This document shows positions 53,572 through 64,000 of a stretch of DNA of 64,000 nt, one piece after another. This DNA comes from Dehalobacter sp. DCM. GTDB taxonomy: Bacteria > Bacillota > Desulfitobacteriia > Desulfitobacteriales > Syntrophobotulaceae. The stretch lies in the NCBI RefSeq assembly GCF_024972775.1, contig NZ_CP092282.1:358001-422000 (forward strand), given 5' to 3'. How positions within the stretch are numbered: the first letter of the stretch is position 1; the number at the start of each line of letters is the position of its first letter. Below the pieces are notes generated by a model. The model did not search any database. It worked only from the letters and a program-made list of their open reading frames with translations, and was not told the origin of the DNA. Both the position numbers and the translations under genes were made by a program.

Positions 53572-54291
53572 ATGAATTCTGCGAGTACAGCGAATGATGT
53601 GATTACGCAAACGTTTACATTTTCTGATATCTTCAAAAATAGCTTTATGGAGAACGCGACGACTAACTTTTCCATTGTCGATGTTTTTATAACCTTGGTT
53701 ATTTCCTTCTTCCTCGGTTTATTTATATATACCGTATATAAGAAAACGTTTAACGGTGTCATGTATTCCAGGAATTTTAATGTATCATTAATTGGTATGT
53801 CCATGATTACGACATTGATTATCATGGGCGTTACCTCAAATATCGTTTTATCGCTGGGTATGGTCGGCGCTTTAAGCATTGTGCGTTTTAGATCGGCTAT
53901 TAAAGACCCCATGGACATTGTCTTTATATTTTGGGCTATCGCTGCCGGCATCGTCAGCGGCGCCGGTCAATATTTTTTAGCAGTGATCGGCTCAATCATA
54001 ATTGGTGTCATGCTGATTTCCTTTACGCGTAAAGCTTCGGGGGAAATCCCCTATATGATTGTCGTTAATTGTAGTGACAGCCAAGCTGAAATGGTGTTGA
54101 CGAAATCCCTGAGCGGTTATGTTAAACGGATGAAAGTCAAGTCAAAAGCGGTTCGCGGCGGACAAGGAATCGAACTGACCTTTGAAATCCGTTTGCATAA
54201 GGATAATACCGATTTTGTGAATGACTTGGCAGAGATTGATGGTGTTAACGATGTTGTACTCGTCAGTTATAATGGGGAACTGGCTGTTTAA
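53572..54291 (+). CDS. DUF4956 membrane protein
   Basis: 239 residues. Four hydrophobic segments (about 38-60, 74-95, 110-135, 138-155) and a soluble C-terminal domain. The signature MVGALSIVRFRSAIKDPMD is typical of DUF4956. GGGGGTAA at 53559-53566 is the ribosome site. It follows the VTC gene by 50 bases; these two are frequent operon partners, sometimes with CotH-like spore kinase genes that are absent here. Confidence 0.87.
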   Translation: MNSASTANDVITQTFTFSDIFKNSFMENATTNFSIVDVFITLVISFFLGLFIYTVYKKTFNGVMYSRNFNVSLIGMSMITTLIIMGVTSNIVLSLGMVGALSIVRFRSAIKDPMDIVFIFWAIAAGIVSGAGQYFLAVIGSIIIGVMLISFTRKASGEIPYMIVVNCSDSQAEMVLTKSLSGYVKRMKVKSKAVRGGQGIELTFEIRLHKDNTDFVNDLAEIDGVNDVVLVSYNGELAV

Positions 54292-54322
54292 TAAACGAAT
54301 AAAAAATTCGAAATCGCTGTCC

Positions 54323-54958
54323 TTACGGATTCGACCGCACCGAATACGTGTTTAACTGTGAAACAATATCATCGAATCCCGGCATGACATAGCGTGTTTT
54401 GATGAGCCCGACACCTTTTTTGTAGTAGAAGTAGCTCGTATTGCCGCTGTCATTATAATCAATTTTGACAACCAAGCAGTTTTCAAAGGTGCCTGCGGGG
54501 ACAGTTATCGTGGCCATTGTATCAGCGATTTCATAGGTCGCTCCTTCGCTCTCCCAGGAATTGCCGAGGGTTAGAGGGGATTGGAGCAAAACGGCATGAT
54601 AGTTTTCCGGACTGTTTAAGATATTCTTATCATCATATAACTCTGATTGTCTATACGTGTTGATGAGTGTGCTGTCTGTAACTTCATAGCGGTTGGCAGT
54701 CACGGAACCGCCGTTATCGATCATGACCTGATATTTATTGTCCTGCTGATATGTGACCTTCGCCGTGTAGGACGCATATTCATTGCCTATTCCCTCATAA
54801 GCCCAATAGTTACCTTCGCTTAACGGCATATAATCCGCTATGCTCTGTTCATTCTGAGTATCTGGCGATGCAGGCTGACGATCAGTGACGGAACACCCGA
54901 ATAGAACAACAAAAAGAACAGAAAAGATAAGAAAGAATGTTTTTTTACCCATCTTCAT
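54323..54958 (-). CDS. Hypothetical lipoprotein
   Basis: 211 residues on the minus strand from ATG 54958 (GGAGGT upstream). Signal with lipobox FVVLFGCSV. Mature part is polar, beginning IADYMPLSEGNYWAYEGIG, and ends with GTFENCLVVKIDYNDSGNTSYFYYKKGVGLIKT; this resembles small secreted beta-rich proteins of spore formers. No catalytic motif. Convergent with the DUF4956 gene. Confidence 0.75.
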   Translation of the reverse strand: MKMGKKTFFLIFSVLFVVLFGCSVTDRQPASPDTQNEQSIADYMPLSEGNYWAYEGIGNEYASYTAKVTYQQDNKYQVMIDNGGSVTANRYEVTDSTLINTYRQSELYDDKNILNSPENYHAVLLQSPLTLGNSWESEGATYEIADTMATITVPAGTFENCLVVKIDYNDSGNTSYFYYKKGVGLIKTRYVMPGFDDIVSQLNTYSVRSNP

Positions 54959-54991
54959 GGCAATACCTCCATTTCCAGGCAAAAAAAGTTA

Positions 54992-55196
54992 GTATTGGTA
55001 GCGTGAGTCGGTATCATACAATTAAATTTTTTTGTAGGCCTATTTTTTGTATGTTGTTTTGAATGACTGTTTTTAGTATGACATTAATAATTGAGAATAT
55101 CCAGAATAACGATAACATCATGACGTTCATATGCATGATCGTGCTGCTTGATTCATTACATCAATAATGACAGAAATAAGAGAAAAAACGATTCAT
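54992..55196. other. A+T-rich spacer left of the IS
   Basis: About 205 bases between the lipoprotein start and the direct repeat of the IS. No gene or clear signal seen. Confidence 0.5.
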
Positions 55197-55288
55197 GGAT
55201 GAAGGACTACCGCAATAGTTTAATTACTTATTTTGACAGCCAATAAATCTCTAATTTAGGTTGACGTCTGGGCATTCAGCGATTATAA
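55197..55288. repeat. Left copy of 92-bp direct repeat (target duplication)
   Basis: Identical to 57264-57355. Flanks the IS at its left end. Contains TTGACG and TATAAC 17 bases apart near its right end, so promoter-like sequence points into the IS. Confidence 0.9.
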
Positions 55289-55317
55289 CCTGAATTCCGA
55301 AGCAAATTAGATAAAAT

Positions 55318-55359
55318 AACAGCGCAAACCCTTGGTATATAAAGGATAGCGCTGTTTTT
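55318..55359 (+). terminator. Terminator inside left IS end
   Basis: AACAGCGC (55318-55325) and GCGCTGTT (55349-55356), with inner CCTT/AAGG, then T run. Oriented to stop transcription entering from the left. Confidence 0.75.
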
Positions 55360-55385
55360 GTTTTATCAAATTCTCATGGTGTAAT

Positions 55386-57101
55386 TTAGCTCTTTTTAGT
55401 ATCAGCTAAAATATTTTTTATCTCTTTTAGCGTGAGGAACTCTTTTGAAAAATCAACGCCCAAGACATCTTTCAATGCTAAAGATATCTCATCAACATGA
55501 TCAAAGATGTATAGGTTTTTGTCTACTCGCGTACATTCTATTTTTCGTAAGCTATCAAGAATGTGCGTTGCCGAATACTTTCCATCAAATTGGTGCTGAA
55601 GAATCCGAATGATGGCCAGAGCCATAAAACAAATAAGGAAGTGCGATTCTATGCGGTCTTGCTTGGAAAGGTAAATCGGTCTGGTTTTTAGGTCGCTCTT
55701 CGTGATTTTAAAAGATTCTTCAATCCGCCAAAGCCCACGGTAGATTTCGATGATTTCCGTATCAGACTTATCCAGTTCACTGGTAACGATGGCATAGTAC
55801 CCATCAAATTTTTCTTCTTCCCGAAGTTTTGCCTCATCAAATACCGGTCGTTTGTTTGCGGTAATGATCTCGCCGGTTTCTTTATCGTATTCAAGATTTT
55901 TAACGTATTTGGCAGCACCGTAGGAAGTGGCCCTATTGTACTTACCAGGGTCTCTTACAAGCTCCATCGCTTTAAGTAAAGCCGGTTCTCTTTCAGCTTT
56001 GGCACGTCGATCATAGTCTCTTGAATAAAAAATGATCTGCTTTTCATCAATGCGTTTTTTCACCGGTTTATTGTCGTTTCCGACGACACTGATCTCTCTG
56101 GGATAGATTCGTGATTTAATCTTGTAGTCATCGCCGATCCAAGTATAGCCGTCCTCATCAAAGACATAGTCTTTCAGTTCCTTATGAGCCCCTCGAACGG
56201 TCTGGCTGTACACATACCCGTCGCCGCGCATGACGTGGTAGTTAATGTTCTTTGCTGTGTTGTTTCCCTTATCGGCGACAATAATAACACGACCTATGTC
56301 ATACTCTCTTTTCAGCTCAGCCAGCATGGGACGCACCGTTTCGCAGTCATTGGTGTTTCCCGGGAAAAGCTTGTAGGAGATTGGGATACCCATCGTATCC
56401 ATAAATAAACCCATCTGAATGATTGGATCAGGGCGATGTTCTTTAGAGACACCTTTCTTCTTCATGTCGTCTTGTTCGTCGATCTCGAAATAGTAATTGG
56501 TTACATCGTAGTATACCAACTCTGTCGTTCTGCCGCAGAGAGCTTTAACCTTGTTATGGAGATGGACCTGTAAGTCATCTCGGTACTTGGCAATGATACT
56601 TAATGCTCCGTACACATTATCCAGCGAGAAATCCATATTTTCAAAGTACCGGTCTTTGTTCTCGAAGGCTTTTTTCTTTGAAGCCGGATCTCTAAGGCGT
56701 TCAAAGATCAATAACTTAACAACATTGTTCAGGATATATTCAATATTCAGATTCCGCGCCCTGTTAACAAAAAAAGTATGGAGTTCAAGATCGTGATATA
56801 TCTTACTTAATGCAGCATAGCCGAAATACTTTCTGTTCATATTACCAATAGTTAGAGTAGCAGCCCTGTTAATCTTAATCTGATCGATGGATTTAGATAG
56901 CTTCTCCTCAGCATCCATTTTTTCAACGACTGAAGTGAAGTGTTCAATTGGATCGGGATATATTTTTTCAAGGACATCCACGTAACCAAACGATTCAATG
57001 GTTCGCGTTCGCGATTGTTTTCTTACAGGATCATAAAAGTTTGTGGCAGCTGACAAATAGGTTCTGCCTGTCTTAGAGTGAAATGCTTTTTTTAAATACA
57101 T
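55386..57101 (-). CDS. IS1634-family transposase
   Basis: 571 residues on the minus strand. DDE-type: YYDVTNYYFEIDE with an early Asp, VIIVADKGNNTAKNI with the second Asp, and EIYRGLWRIEESFKITKSDL with the catalytic Glu (YxxxRWxIE-like motif) as in IS4/IS1634 transposases. The N-terminal KAFHSKTGRTYLSAATNFYD is typical of IS1634. Complete, without frameshift, so possibly active. Confidence 0.9.
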   Translation of the reverse strand: MYLKKAFHSKTGRTYLSAATNFYDPVRKQSRTRTIESFGYVDVLEKIYPDPIEHFTSVVEKMDAEEKLSKSIDQIKINRAATLTIGNMNRKYFGYAALSKIYHDLELHTFFVNRARNLNIEYILNNVVKLLIFERLRDPASKKKAFENKDRYFENMDFSLDNVYGALSIIAKYRDDLQVHLHNKVKALCGRTTELVYYDVTNYYFEIDEQDDMKKKGVSKEHRPDPIIQMGLFMDTMGIPISYKLFPGNTNDCETVRPMLAELKREYDIGRVIIVADKGNNTAKNINYHVMRGDGYVYSQTVRGAHKELKDYVFDEDGYTWIGDDYKIKSRIYPREISVVGNDNKPVKKRIDEKQIIFYSRDYDRRAKAEREPALLKAMELVRDPGKYNRATSYGAAKYVKNLEYDKETGEIITANKRPVFDEAKLREEEKFDGYYAIVTSELDKSDTEIIEIYRGLWRIEESFKITKSDLKTRPIYLSKQDRIESHFLICFMALAIIRILQHQFDGKYSATHILDSLRKIECTRVDKNLYIFDHVDEISLALKDVLGVDFSKEFLTLKEIKNILADTKKS

Positions 57102-57199
57102 GAAAACACCTCGCGTTCACTTAGACTATATACTTAATTATATCACAATACGTTACATTACGCCATATAAATATGATTTAATTTGACTAAAAATATATT

Positions 57200-57222
57200 A
57201 AAAAAACCTTGCATTTGCAAGG
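57200..57222 (-). terminator. Terminator inside right IS end
   Basis: On the minus strand GCAAGG-type stem CCTTGC/GCAAGG (57207-57212 and 57217-57222) is followed by seven T (complement of 57200-57206). Oriented to stop transcription entering the IS from the right. Confidence 0.7.
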
Positions 57223-57263
57223 CTATTGCTCACTTATTATTAAATTATTGCTTCTGAATTAGG

Positions 57264-57355
57264 GGATGAAGGACTACCGCAATAGTTTAATTACTTATTT
57301 TGACAGCCAATAAATCTCTAATTTAGGTTGACGTCTGGGCATTCAGCGATTATAA
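57264..57355. repeat. Right copy of 92-bp direct repeat
   Basis: Same 92 bases as 55197-55288. Its right end carries the -35 and most of the -10 of the tRNA-Ser promoter, so the duplication preserved the promoter. Confidence 0.9.
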
Positions 57356-57356
57356 T
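57328..57356 (+). promoter_or_regulatory. tRNA-Ser promoter
   Basis: TTGACG (57328-57333), 17-base spacer, TATAAT (57351-57356), 52 bases before the tRNA. All but the last T lies in the 92-bp repeat. Confidence 0.85.
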
Positions 57357-57408
57357 AACATTTGCGACTTTAATCTAGCGTTCTATTTTTTGATCGATAG
57401 GACAACGT

Positions 57409-57502
57409 GGAGAGATGGCTGAGTTGGTCGAAGGCGCTCGCCTGGAAAGCGGGTACATGGTGATGAACTGTGTCGTGGGTTCGAATCCCACTCTCTCCGC
57501 CA
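57409..57502 (+). tRNA. tRNA-Ser(GGA)
   Basis: 94 bases including CCA. Acceptor GGAGAGA/TCTCTCC, anticodon arm CTCGC-CTGGAAA-GCGGG with anticodon GGA for UCC/UCU codons, a long variable arm typical of class II tRNA, T arm GTGGGTTCGAATCCCAC, discriminator G and encoded CCA. Promoter 52 bases upstream. Confidence 0.95.
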
Positions 57503-57655
57503 TAATTACTGAAAATAAGAGTGGATTCGAACGCGAGGAAAAAGAAAACGCGCCCTATGGAAGCGTTTTCCCGAGCTGGCGTGATAGCGAGCCGAATGGC
57601 GAGCGGAGCGAATCCCACTCTCCCGCCATAATTACTGAAAATATGAGTGGGATTC
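57483..57655. repeat. tRNA-linked repeat array
   Basis: A 46-base unit at 57483-57528 (starting in the tRNA 3' end) is repeated at 57610-57655 with small changes. Each unit ends with an inverted copy of its own start (GAATCCCACTC with GAGTGGGATTC; the first copy lacks a G). Between them lies an 81-base spacer with GGAAAAAGAAAACGC pairing with GCGTTTTCCC and a GAGCGGAGC tail. 57523-57548 equals 31720-31745. Confidence 0.8.
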
Positions 57656-57657
57656 AG

Positions 57658-57687
57658 GCCTCTTTCGAAGGCTTTTTATTTTTCTTT
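57658..57687 (+). terminator. Probable tRNA terminator
   Basis: GCCTCTTTCGAAGGC (short stem) followed by TTTTTATTTTT. Ends the tRNA-Ser/repeat transcript before the SRP RNA promoter. Confidence 0.6.
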
Positions 57688-57737
57688 GGAAGGTTTTTCG
57701 TTTTCTTTATTTATGGTTTTATGTTATAATTAAGTTT

Positions 57738-58008
57738 GACCGTGCTAGATGGGGAGGCAGCGGTTCCTTGTAACCCGCAGTCCGCTATAGCGGGGTTTAA
57801 GTCCTTTGATGAGGATCACGTTTTCGGAGCAGTCCATGTCTGGGTGTGATGAGTTTCTGGTCTTGCGCAACAGAACGCTTTGAACCGTGTCAGGTCCTGA
57901 CGGAAGCAGCACTAAGGAGTCAGTTTTGTGTGCCGCGAGGTGACCGGAGATGAGCAGCCATTCAGGGGTAACGTTTGGGGACTTTGATTCGAATCAAGGT
58001 GCACGGTC
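57738..58008 (+). ncRNA. ffs: Signal recognition particle RNA, long type
   Basis: About 271 bases. Ends pair: GACCGTGC at 57738 and GCACGGTC at 58001-58008. Alu domain near the start (GTGCTAGATGGGGAGGCAGC, then GCGGTTCC and CCGCTATAGCGGGG). The SRP54-binding hairpin is GTCAGGTCCTGACGGAAGCAGC at about 57889. TATAAT at 57725-57730 is the -10 box. The position before dnaX-ybaB-recR is usual for Firmicutes. Confidence 0.93.
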
Positions 58009-58018
58009 TTTATAAAAT

Positions 58019-58046
58019 AAGGTGGTTTATACGGACCATCTTTTTT
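58019..58046 (+). terminator. SRP RNA terminator
   Basis: AAGGTGGT (58019-58026), loop, ACCATCTT (58035-58042), T run to 58046. Ends the SRP RNA. About 110 bases of plain leader follow before dnaX. Confidence 0.75.
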
Positions 58047-58156
58047 AGTATTTTACATAGGTCTATTTGGGAGAAATTCTTCTTCAGGTAATTTTCAATA
58101 TCATGGTTTATAAAATCTCAGTCTATAAACTATTTCTTTAATATATAGGTGAGAAT

Positions 58157-59809
58157 ATGGCATACCGAGCACTTTACCGAGAGTGGCGTCCAAAAAAATT
58201 CGATGACATGGTGGGGCAGGAACATGTTCGTGTCATTTTAACGAATGCCATTAAACAAAACAAAATAGCGCATGCTTATATGTTTAGCGGTCCACGGGGT
58301 ACCGGTAAGACGTCAGCTGCCAAACTCTTGGCCAAAACTCTGAACTGCCGGGACAGAGATGGGGTGGAACCGTGTAATGCATGTTCTTCATGTCTCGAGA
58401 TCGACCAGGGAACAGCCATCGATGTTTTGGAAATTGATGCCGCATCCAACAGAGGTATCGATGAAATCAGAGATCTGAGAGACAAAGTAAAATTGGCCGC
58501 CTCCGGTGGCAGATATAAAGTATATATTATTGACGAAGTTCATATGCTGACTTCCGAGGCATTTAATGCCTTGTTAAAAACCCTTGAAGAACCGCCAGCC
58601 AATGTTGTATTCATTCTAGCGACGACAGAGGCGAATAAAGTCCCCCTCACCATATTATCACGGGTGCAGCGTTTTGAATTTCATCGCATATCCGTGGAGG
58701 AAATCGTCACGCGGCTGCGTGACGTATGTCAGACCATGGGCCGGGAAATCGAGGACAAAGCGCTTCAGGTGATCGCCGTGAAAGCGGAAGGCGGTCTGAG
58801 GGATGCTTTGAGCATTCTTGACCAATGTCTGCTCCATAATGATCCGATTCAATTGGAACATGTCTATCAAATCATCGGTATGGTAGGCGAAACCTACAGC
58901 GCTGATTTGACGGATGCGCTTCTGATTGGAGATTACGGTCTTGCTCTAGCCAAGCTTGGCGAAGGGATTTCTTTGGGAAGAGATCCTCGTCAGGTAATCA
59001 AGGAACTATTAGAATACTTGCGCCAGCTTTTACTCTATACGGCCGGGGGGCAAGAGCCTTTGCTCGCACCGGATATGGTTCAGAGACTCATTGCCCAAAG
59101 CGAACGTATTGGGATGGAAAGACTCTTGACTTGGATCAACGTGCTCCTGAAAGGGGACAGTGACTTGCGGTTTGCTCCCAATGCGCGTTTAGCTGCAGAG
59201 ATGATTTTGGTCCAGACGATCTTTGAACCCACCCCCAAACACGAGCAAAAGAGCGTTCAGCGTCCGGCGTCGCTGAAAACAGAAGTTAACCCGCGCATTC
59301 ACACCGCTTTGAAAACGGATTCTTCGCATAATCCGGCACAGGCTGCATCTTCCGTATCTGCTTCCACACACAATCCATCCGGATCAGCCACCGGAGATAC
59401 TGCAGTTGATTTTGTTTTTGTACAGAATAAGTGGCCTGACGTCTTGGAAGGGGTCAAAAAGAAAAAGAAATCAACCCATGCCTTTTTACTTGAAGGAAGA
59501 GCTGCGGAATTACGCGGTGATCAGCTGCTTTTAATCTTTAAAGACGGGTATTCTTTTCACCGGGATAAATTTAATCAAATAGAAAATAAACAGGTTGTTG
59601 AGGAAGTCCTGGAGCAAGTCCTTGGGGCGAAGCTCTTACTCAATAATTTGATTGAAAGTGAATACCGGGCGATGCCCGCAGTGACATCCGGGAATACGGC
59701 GGATAATAAATCTGTTAACAATATAAACGCGGATGCCGATGCCGATGGTCTTATCCAAAAGGCGCGGGAATTATTTGGTGAACAATGGGTCCAAGTAAAA
59801 AAAGATTAG
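58157..59809 (+). CDS. dnaX: DNA polymerase III gamma/tau subunit
   Basis: 550 residues. Clamp-loader ATPase: Walker A GPRGTGKTSAAKLLAKTLNC, zinc module LNCRDRDGVEPCNACSSC, Walker B YIIDEVHMLT, sensor TTEANKVPLTILSRVQRFEF. Domain III follows to about 360. A Pro/Ser/His-rich linker (about 365-420) leads to the tau-like C-terminal domain. AGGTGAG precedes the ATG. Loads the beta clamp on DNA. First gene of dnaX-ybaB-recR. Confidence 0.96.
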   Translation: MAYRALYREWRPKKFDDMVGQEHVRVILTNAIKQNKIAHAYMFSGPRGTGKTSAAKLLAKTLNCRDRDGVEPCNACSSCLEIDQGTAIDVLEIDAASNRGIDEIRDLRDKVKLAASGGRYKVYIIDEVHMLTSEAFNALLKTLEEPPANVVFILATTEANKVPLTILSRVQRFEFHRISVEEIVTRLRDVCQTMGREIEDKALQVIAVKAEGGLRDALSILDQCLLHNDPIQLEHVYQIIGMVGETYSADLTDALLIGDYGLALAKLGEGISLGRDPRQVIKELLEYLRQLLLYTAGGQEPLLAPDMVQRLIAQSERIGMERLLTWINVLLKGDSDLRFAPNARLAAEMILVQTIFEPTPKHEQKSVQRPASLKTEVNPRIHTALKTDSSHNPAQAASSVSASTHNPSGSATGDTAVDFVFVQNKWPDVLEGVKKKKKSTHAFLLEGRAAELRGDQLLLIFKDGYSFHRDKFNQIENKQVVEEVLEQVLGAKLLLNNLIESEYRAMPAVTSGNTADNKSVNNINADADADGLIQKARELFGEQWVQVKKD

Positions 59810-59936
59810 AATAATCAGGCATTGACTTGCCTTACCATATTCTTTCATATATATTTATAGTCATTGGAATGAAAGATTTATTTAATTATCTGGATAATGA
59901 TAAACGGGTAGTGTGTTATTAAGGAGAGTGTTACAC

Positions 59937-60275
59937 ATGGGATTTAAACAAGGCGGCGGCGGAATGGGCAATATGAACCAGATGCTTAAACAAGCGCAAA
60001 AGATGCAAGAAAATATGATGAAAGCCAAAGAAGAACTAGAAAGCCAAACAGTTCAGGCTTCTTCTGGCGGGGGTATGGTTGAGGTTGTTGTTAGTGGAAA
60101 AATAGAACTATTGGAATTAAAAATTAACCCGGAAGCTGTCGACCCGGATGATGCCGAAATGCTTGAGGATATGATCAAAGCTGCAGTCAACCAGGGTATT
60201 AAGAATGCACAGGCCATGGTAGAACAAGGCATGGCCAAAGCAACCGGCGGATTTAACATCCCGGGATTGTTTTAG
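59937..60275 (+). CDS. YbaB/EbfC family nucleoid-associated protein
   Basis: 112 residues from ATG 59937 (AAGGAGAG upstream). Gly/Met-rich N terminus ([21 protein letters not shown]), then a helix-strand core: [25 protein letters not shown], typical of YbaB. Binds DNA as a dimer and is regularly found between dnaX and recR. A role in recombination or repair is suspected for the family. Confidence 0.93.
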   Translation: MGFKQGGGGMGNMNQMLKQAQKMQENMMKAKEELESQTVQASSGGGMVEVVVSGKIELLELKINPEAVDPDDAEMLEDMIKAAVNQGIKNAQAMVEQGMAKATGGFNIPGLF

Positions 60276-60335
60276 TATTCAGAAGAAGTTTATGTTATTC
60301 ATTTTGCATAATCTGATCAGGAAGGGGTAGTCTCG

Positions 60336-60932
60336 ATGGATTACCTGTATTATCCCCAACCACTGACAGATTTGATTGTTGCTTTTTCCCGCTTGCCCGG
60401 TGTAGGGCCGAAGACAGCAGGCCGCTTAGCCTTTTATCTGCTCAGGAATCCGGATCAAGCCGGAGAGCTGGCTGAAGCTGTTGTCTGTGCGTTGAAGGAT
60501 ATTAAGCAATGTTCGGTTTGTGGTAATTATACAGATATCGACCCCTGTAAAATTTGTGCGGGAGAACGCCGGGACGAGACAATGCTGTGTCTCGTCGAAC
60601 AACCTCGGGATGTTGTTGCTTTAGAAAAGACCGGCGAGTATAAGGGACGTTACCACGTTTTACATGGTGTACTGTCGCCCATGGAGGGTATTGGACCGGA
60701 TCAGCTGAACCTGACCACTCTTTTTCAACGGCTGGAGGGTATCCAGGAGGTTGTTCTTGCCTTAAATCCGACGGTGGAAGGAGAAGCAACCGCACTCTAC
60801 ATCTCGAAGCTGCTTAAACCCTTGGGTATTCGTGTCACTCGCTTGGCACATGGATTACCGGTGGGCGGCGATTTGGAGTATGCTGACGAGGTGACTATTG
60901 TTCGGGCCCTTGAAGGCAGACGCCAGCTATAA
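60336..60932 (+). CDS. recR: Recombination protein RecR
   Basis: 198 residues, standard length. Helix-hairpin-helix [20 protein letters not shown], zinc finger [16 protein letters not shown], Toprim domain with [17 protein letters not shown] and [15 protein letters not shown], Walker-B-like tail [17 protein letters not shown]-type text ([15 protein letters not shown]). Works with RecO/RecF to load RecA at gaps. RBS AGGAAGGGG. Confidence 0.96.
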   Translation: MDYLYYPQPLTDLIVAFSRLPGVGPKTAGRLAFYLLRNPDQAGELAEAVVCALKDIKQCSVCGNYTDIDPCKICAGERRDETMLCLVEQPRDVVALEKTGEYKGRYHVLHGVLSPMEGIGPDQLNLTTLFQRLEGIQEVVLALNPTVEGEATALYISKLLKPLGIRVTRLAHGLPVGGDLEYADEVTIVRALEGRRQL

Positions 60933-60951
60933 TAAAAATAGATGCACTTCG

Positions 60952-60972
60952 AACCCGGTTTTTACCGGGTTT
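60952..60972 (+). terminator. Terminator-like hairpin after recR
   Basis: AACCCGG (60952-60958) and CCGGGTT (60965-60971) with only a short T stretch. Weak. Confidence 0.5.
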
Positions 60973-61075
60973 GTAACGTTACTGAGTTTATATCGTTTGA
61001 CTCCGCTTATTTCGGTTCTATCTTGTCCACTCTTTAGCATAGACTAACTGCAGAAGAGTGACTGGAGGGATCAGT

Positions 61076-61330
61076 ATGACCGTCATATTTCTTGGATTAT
61101 TCATCTTACTTTTAGGGCTTATCGCGTTTGCTTCTTTAAAAAAACCGAATAAGCTCATCAAGCTTTTTATTCATATTCTTGGCGGCGTCGTCGGATTATG
61201 GATTGTTGATTTACTTTTGAGTATTTTTGCTATGGAGATACCGATTAACATATTTACAGTCGTTCTTGTCGCCATTCTTGGTTTTCCGGGTGTTATCGTT
61301 TTATGTATTCTTCAATTGATAGGAATATAA
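61076..61330 (+). CDS. bofA: Pro-sigmaK processing inhibitor BofA family protein
   Basis: 84 residues, three hydrophobic helices. ATG 61076 behind ACTGGAGGG. Text KPNKLIKLFIHILGGVVGLWIVD and NIFTVVLVAILGFPGVI is typical of BofA. BofA controls the SpoIVFB protease in endospore formers; its place after recR is standard in Clostridia and Bacilli. Supports a spore-forming Firmicute. Confidence 0.9.
   Translation: MTVIFLGLFILLLGLIAFASLKKPNKLIKLFIHILGGVVGLWIVDLLLSIFAMEIPINIFTVVLVAILGFPGVIVLCILQLIGI

Positions 61331-64000
<2,670 letters not shown>

Larger units (their letters stand above)
55289..57263. mobile_element. IS1634-type insertion sequence, 1975 bp
   Basis: The segment between the 92-bp repeats. 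Its ends match as imperfect terminal inverted repeats: CCTGAATTCCGAAGCAA at 55289 and, on the other strand from 57263, CCTAATTCAGAAGCAA. One transposase gene fills it. IS1634 elements of Mycoplasma are known for unusually long and variable target duplications, which fits the 92-bp repeat. Terminator-like hairpins sit just inside both ends. Confidence 0.9.

Noticed and set aside
57483-57655. CRISPR-like array after tRNA-Ser
   Set aside because: Only two units with an 81-base gap, starting inside the tRNA; no cas genes and no regular spacers.

Overview
The window looks like a chromosomal segment of an anaerobic Gram-positive bacterium of the class Clostridia, probably near the Desulfitobacterium/Dehalobacter/Syntrophobotulus group. 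The evidence is the housekeeping block dnaX-ybaB-recR-bofA (bofA belongs to spore formers), a long Firmicutes-type SRP RNA with an Alu domain, strong AGGAGG-type ribosome sites, many radical SAM and Fe-S proteins, a single-chain pyruvate:ferredoxin oxidoreductase and an L-lactate permease. The species assignment is inference.

Layout. 1-15.5 kb (visibly more G+C-rich than what follows): a redox/radical SAM cluster (CCG Fe-S protein, small Cys4 protein, methyltransferase, radical SAM protein, AMP-dependent CoA ligase broken by a T10 run). It is followed by a PadR regulator, a methyltransferase, a BioB-like radical SAM enzyme, two complete NitT/TauT-type ABC importers, a dihydrolipoyl dehydrogenase and a lipoate-protein ligase. 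15.7-20.1 kb: a ribbon-helix-helix-like protein, a DJ-1/PfpI protein and a zinc uptake operon znuA-znuC-znuB-zur under a clear Zur-like operator; zur has a premature stop. 20.2-29 kb: a metal/Fe-S module (CDF transporter fused to a NifX-like domain, ferredoxin, DUF89, DUF134, HxlR regulator, two DUF5320 proteins, broken peptide deformylase, SCIFF-type radical SAM maturase without a visible precursor, flavin reductase remnant, MBL-fold protein, truncated CGGC protein). Several of its promoters share the sequence TTGACATATG.

29-31.8 kb: a transposase gene, an HTH gene, a perfect 21-bp hairpin and a 3' fragment of tRNA-Ser(CGA), which suggests an old integration or deletion scar. 31.9-36.9 kb: two-component system plus ABC transporter of the antimicrobial-peptide type. 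36.9-46.2 kb: iron alcohol dehydrogenase, G3E GTPase with a His-rich partner and a UroD-type methyltransferase, a secreted three-repeat protein, lactate permease and a DUF2334 deacetylase with FG-GAP repeats. 46.2-55 kb: MATE/MarR, two paralogous transglycosylase-like proteins, Amt, CapA, VTC-DUF4956 and a lipoprotein.

55.2-57.4 kb: an IS1634-type element flanked by a 92-bp direct repeat that carries the promoter of the following tRNA-Ser(GGA). 57.4-64 kb: tRNA-Ser, tRNA-linked repeats, SRP RNA, dnaX-ybaB-recR-bofA and the first two thirds of a pyruvate:ferredoxin oxidoreductase.

At least five genes are broken (CoA ligase, zur, def, flavin reductase, CGGC protein). Two of the breaks are single-base changes in T runs, so sequencing error has to be weighed against real decay.
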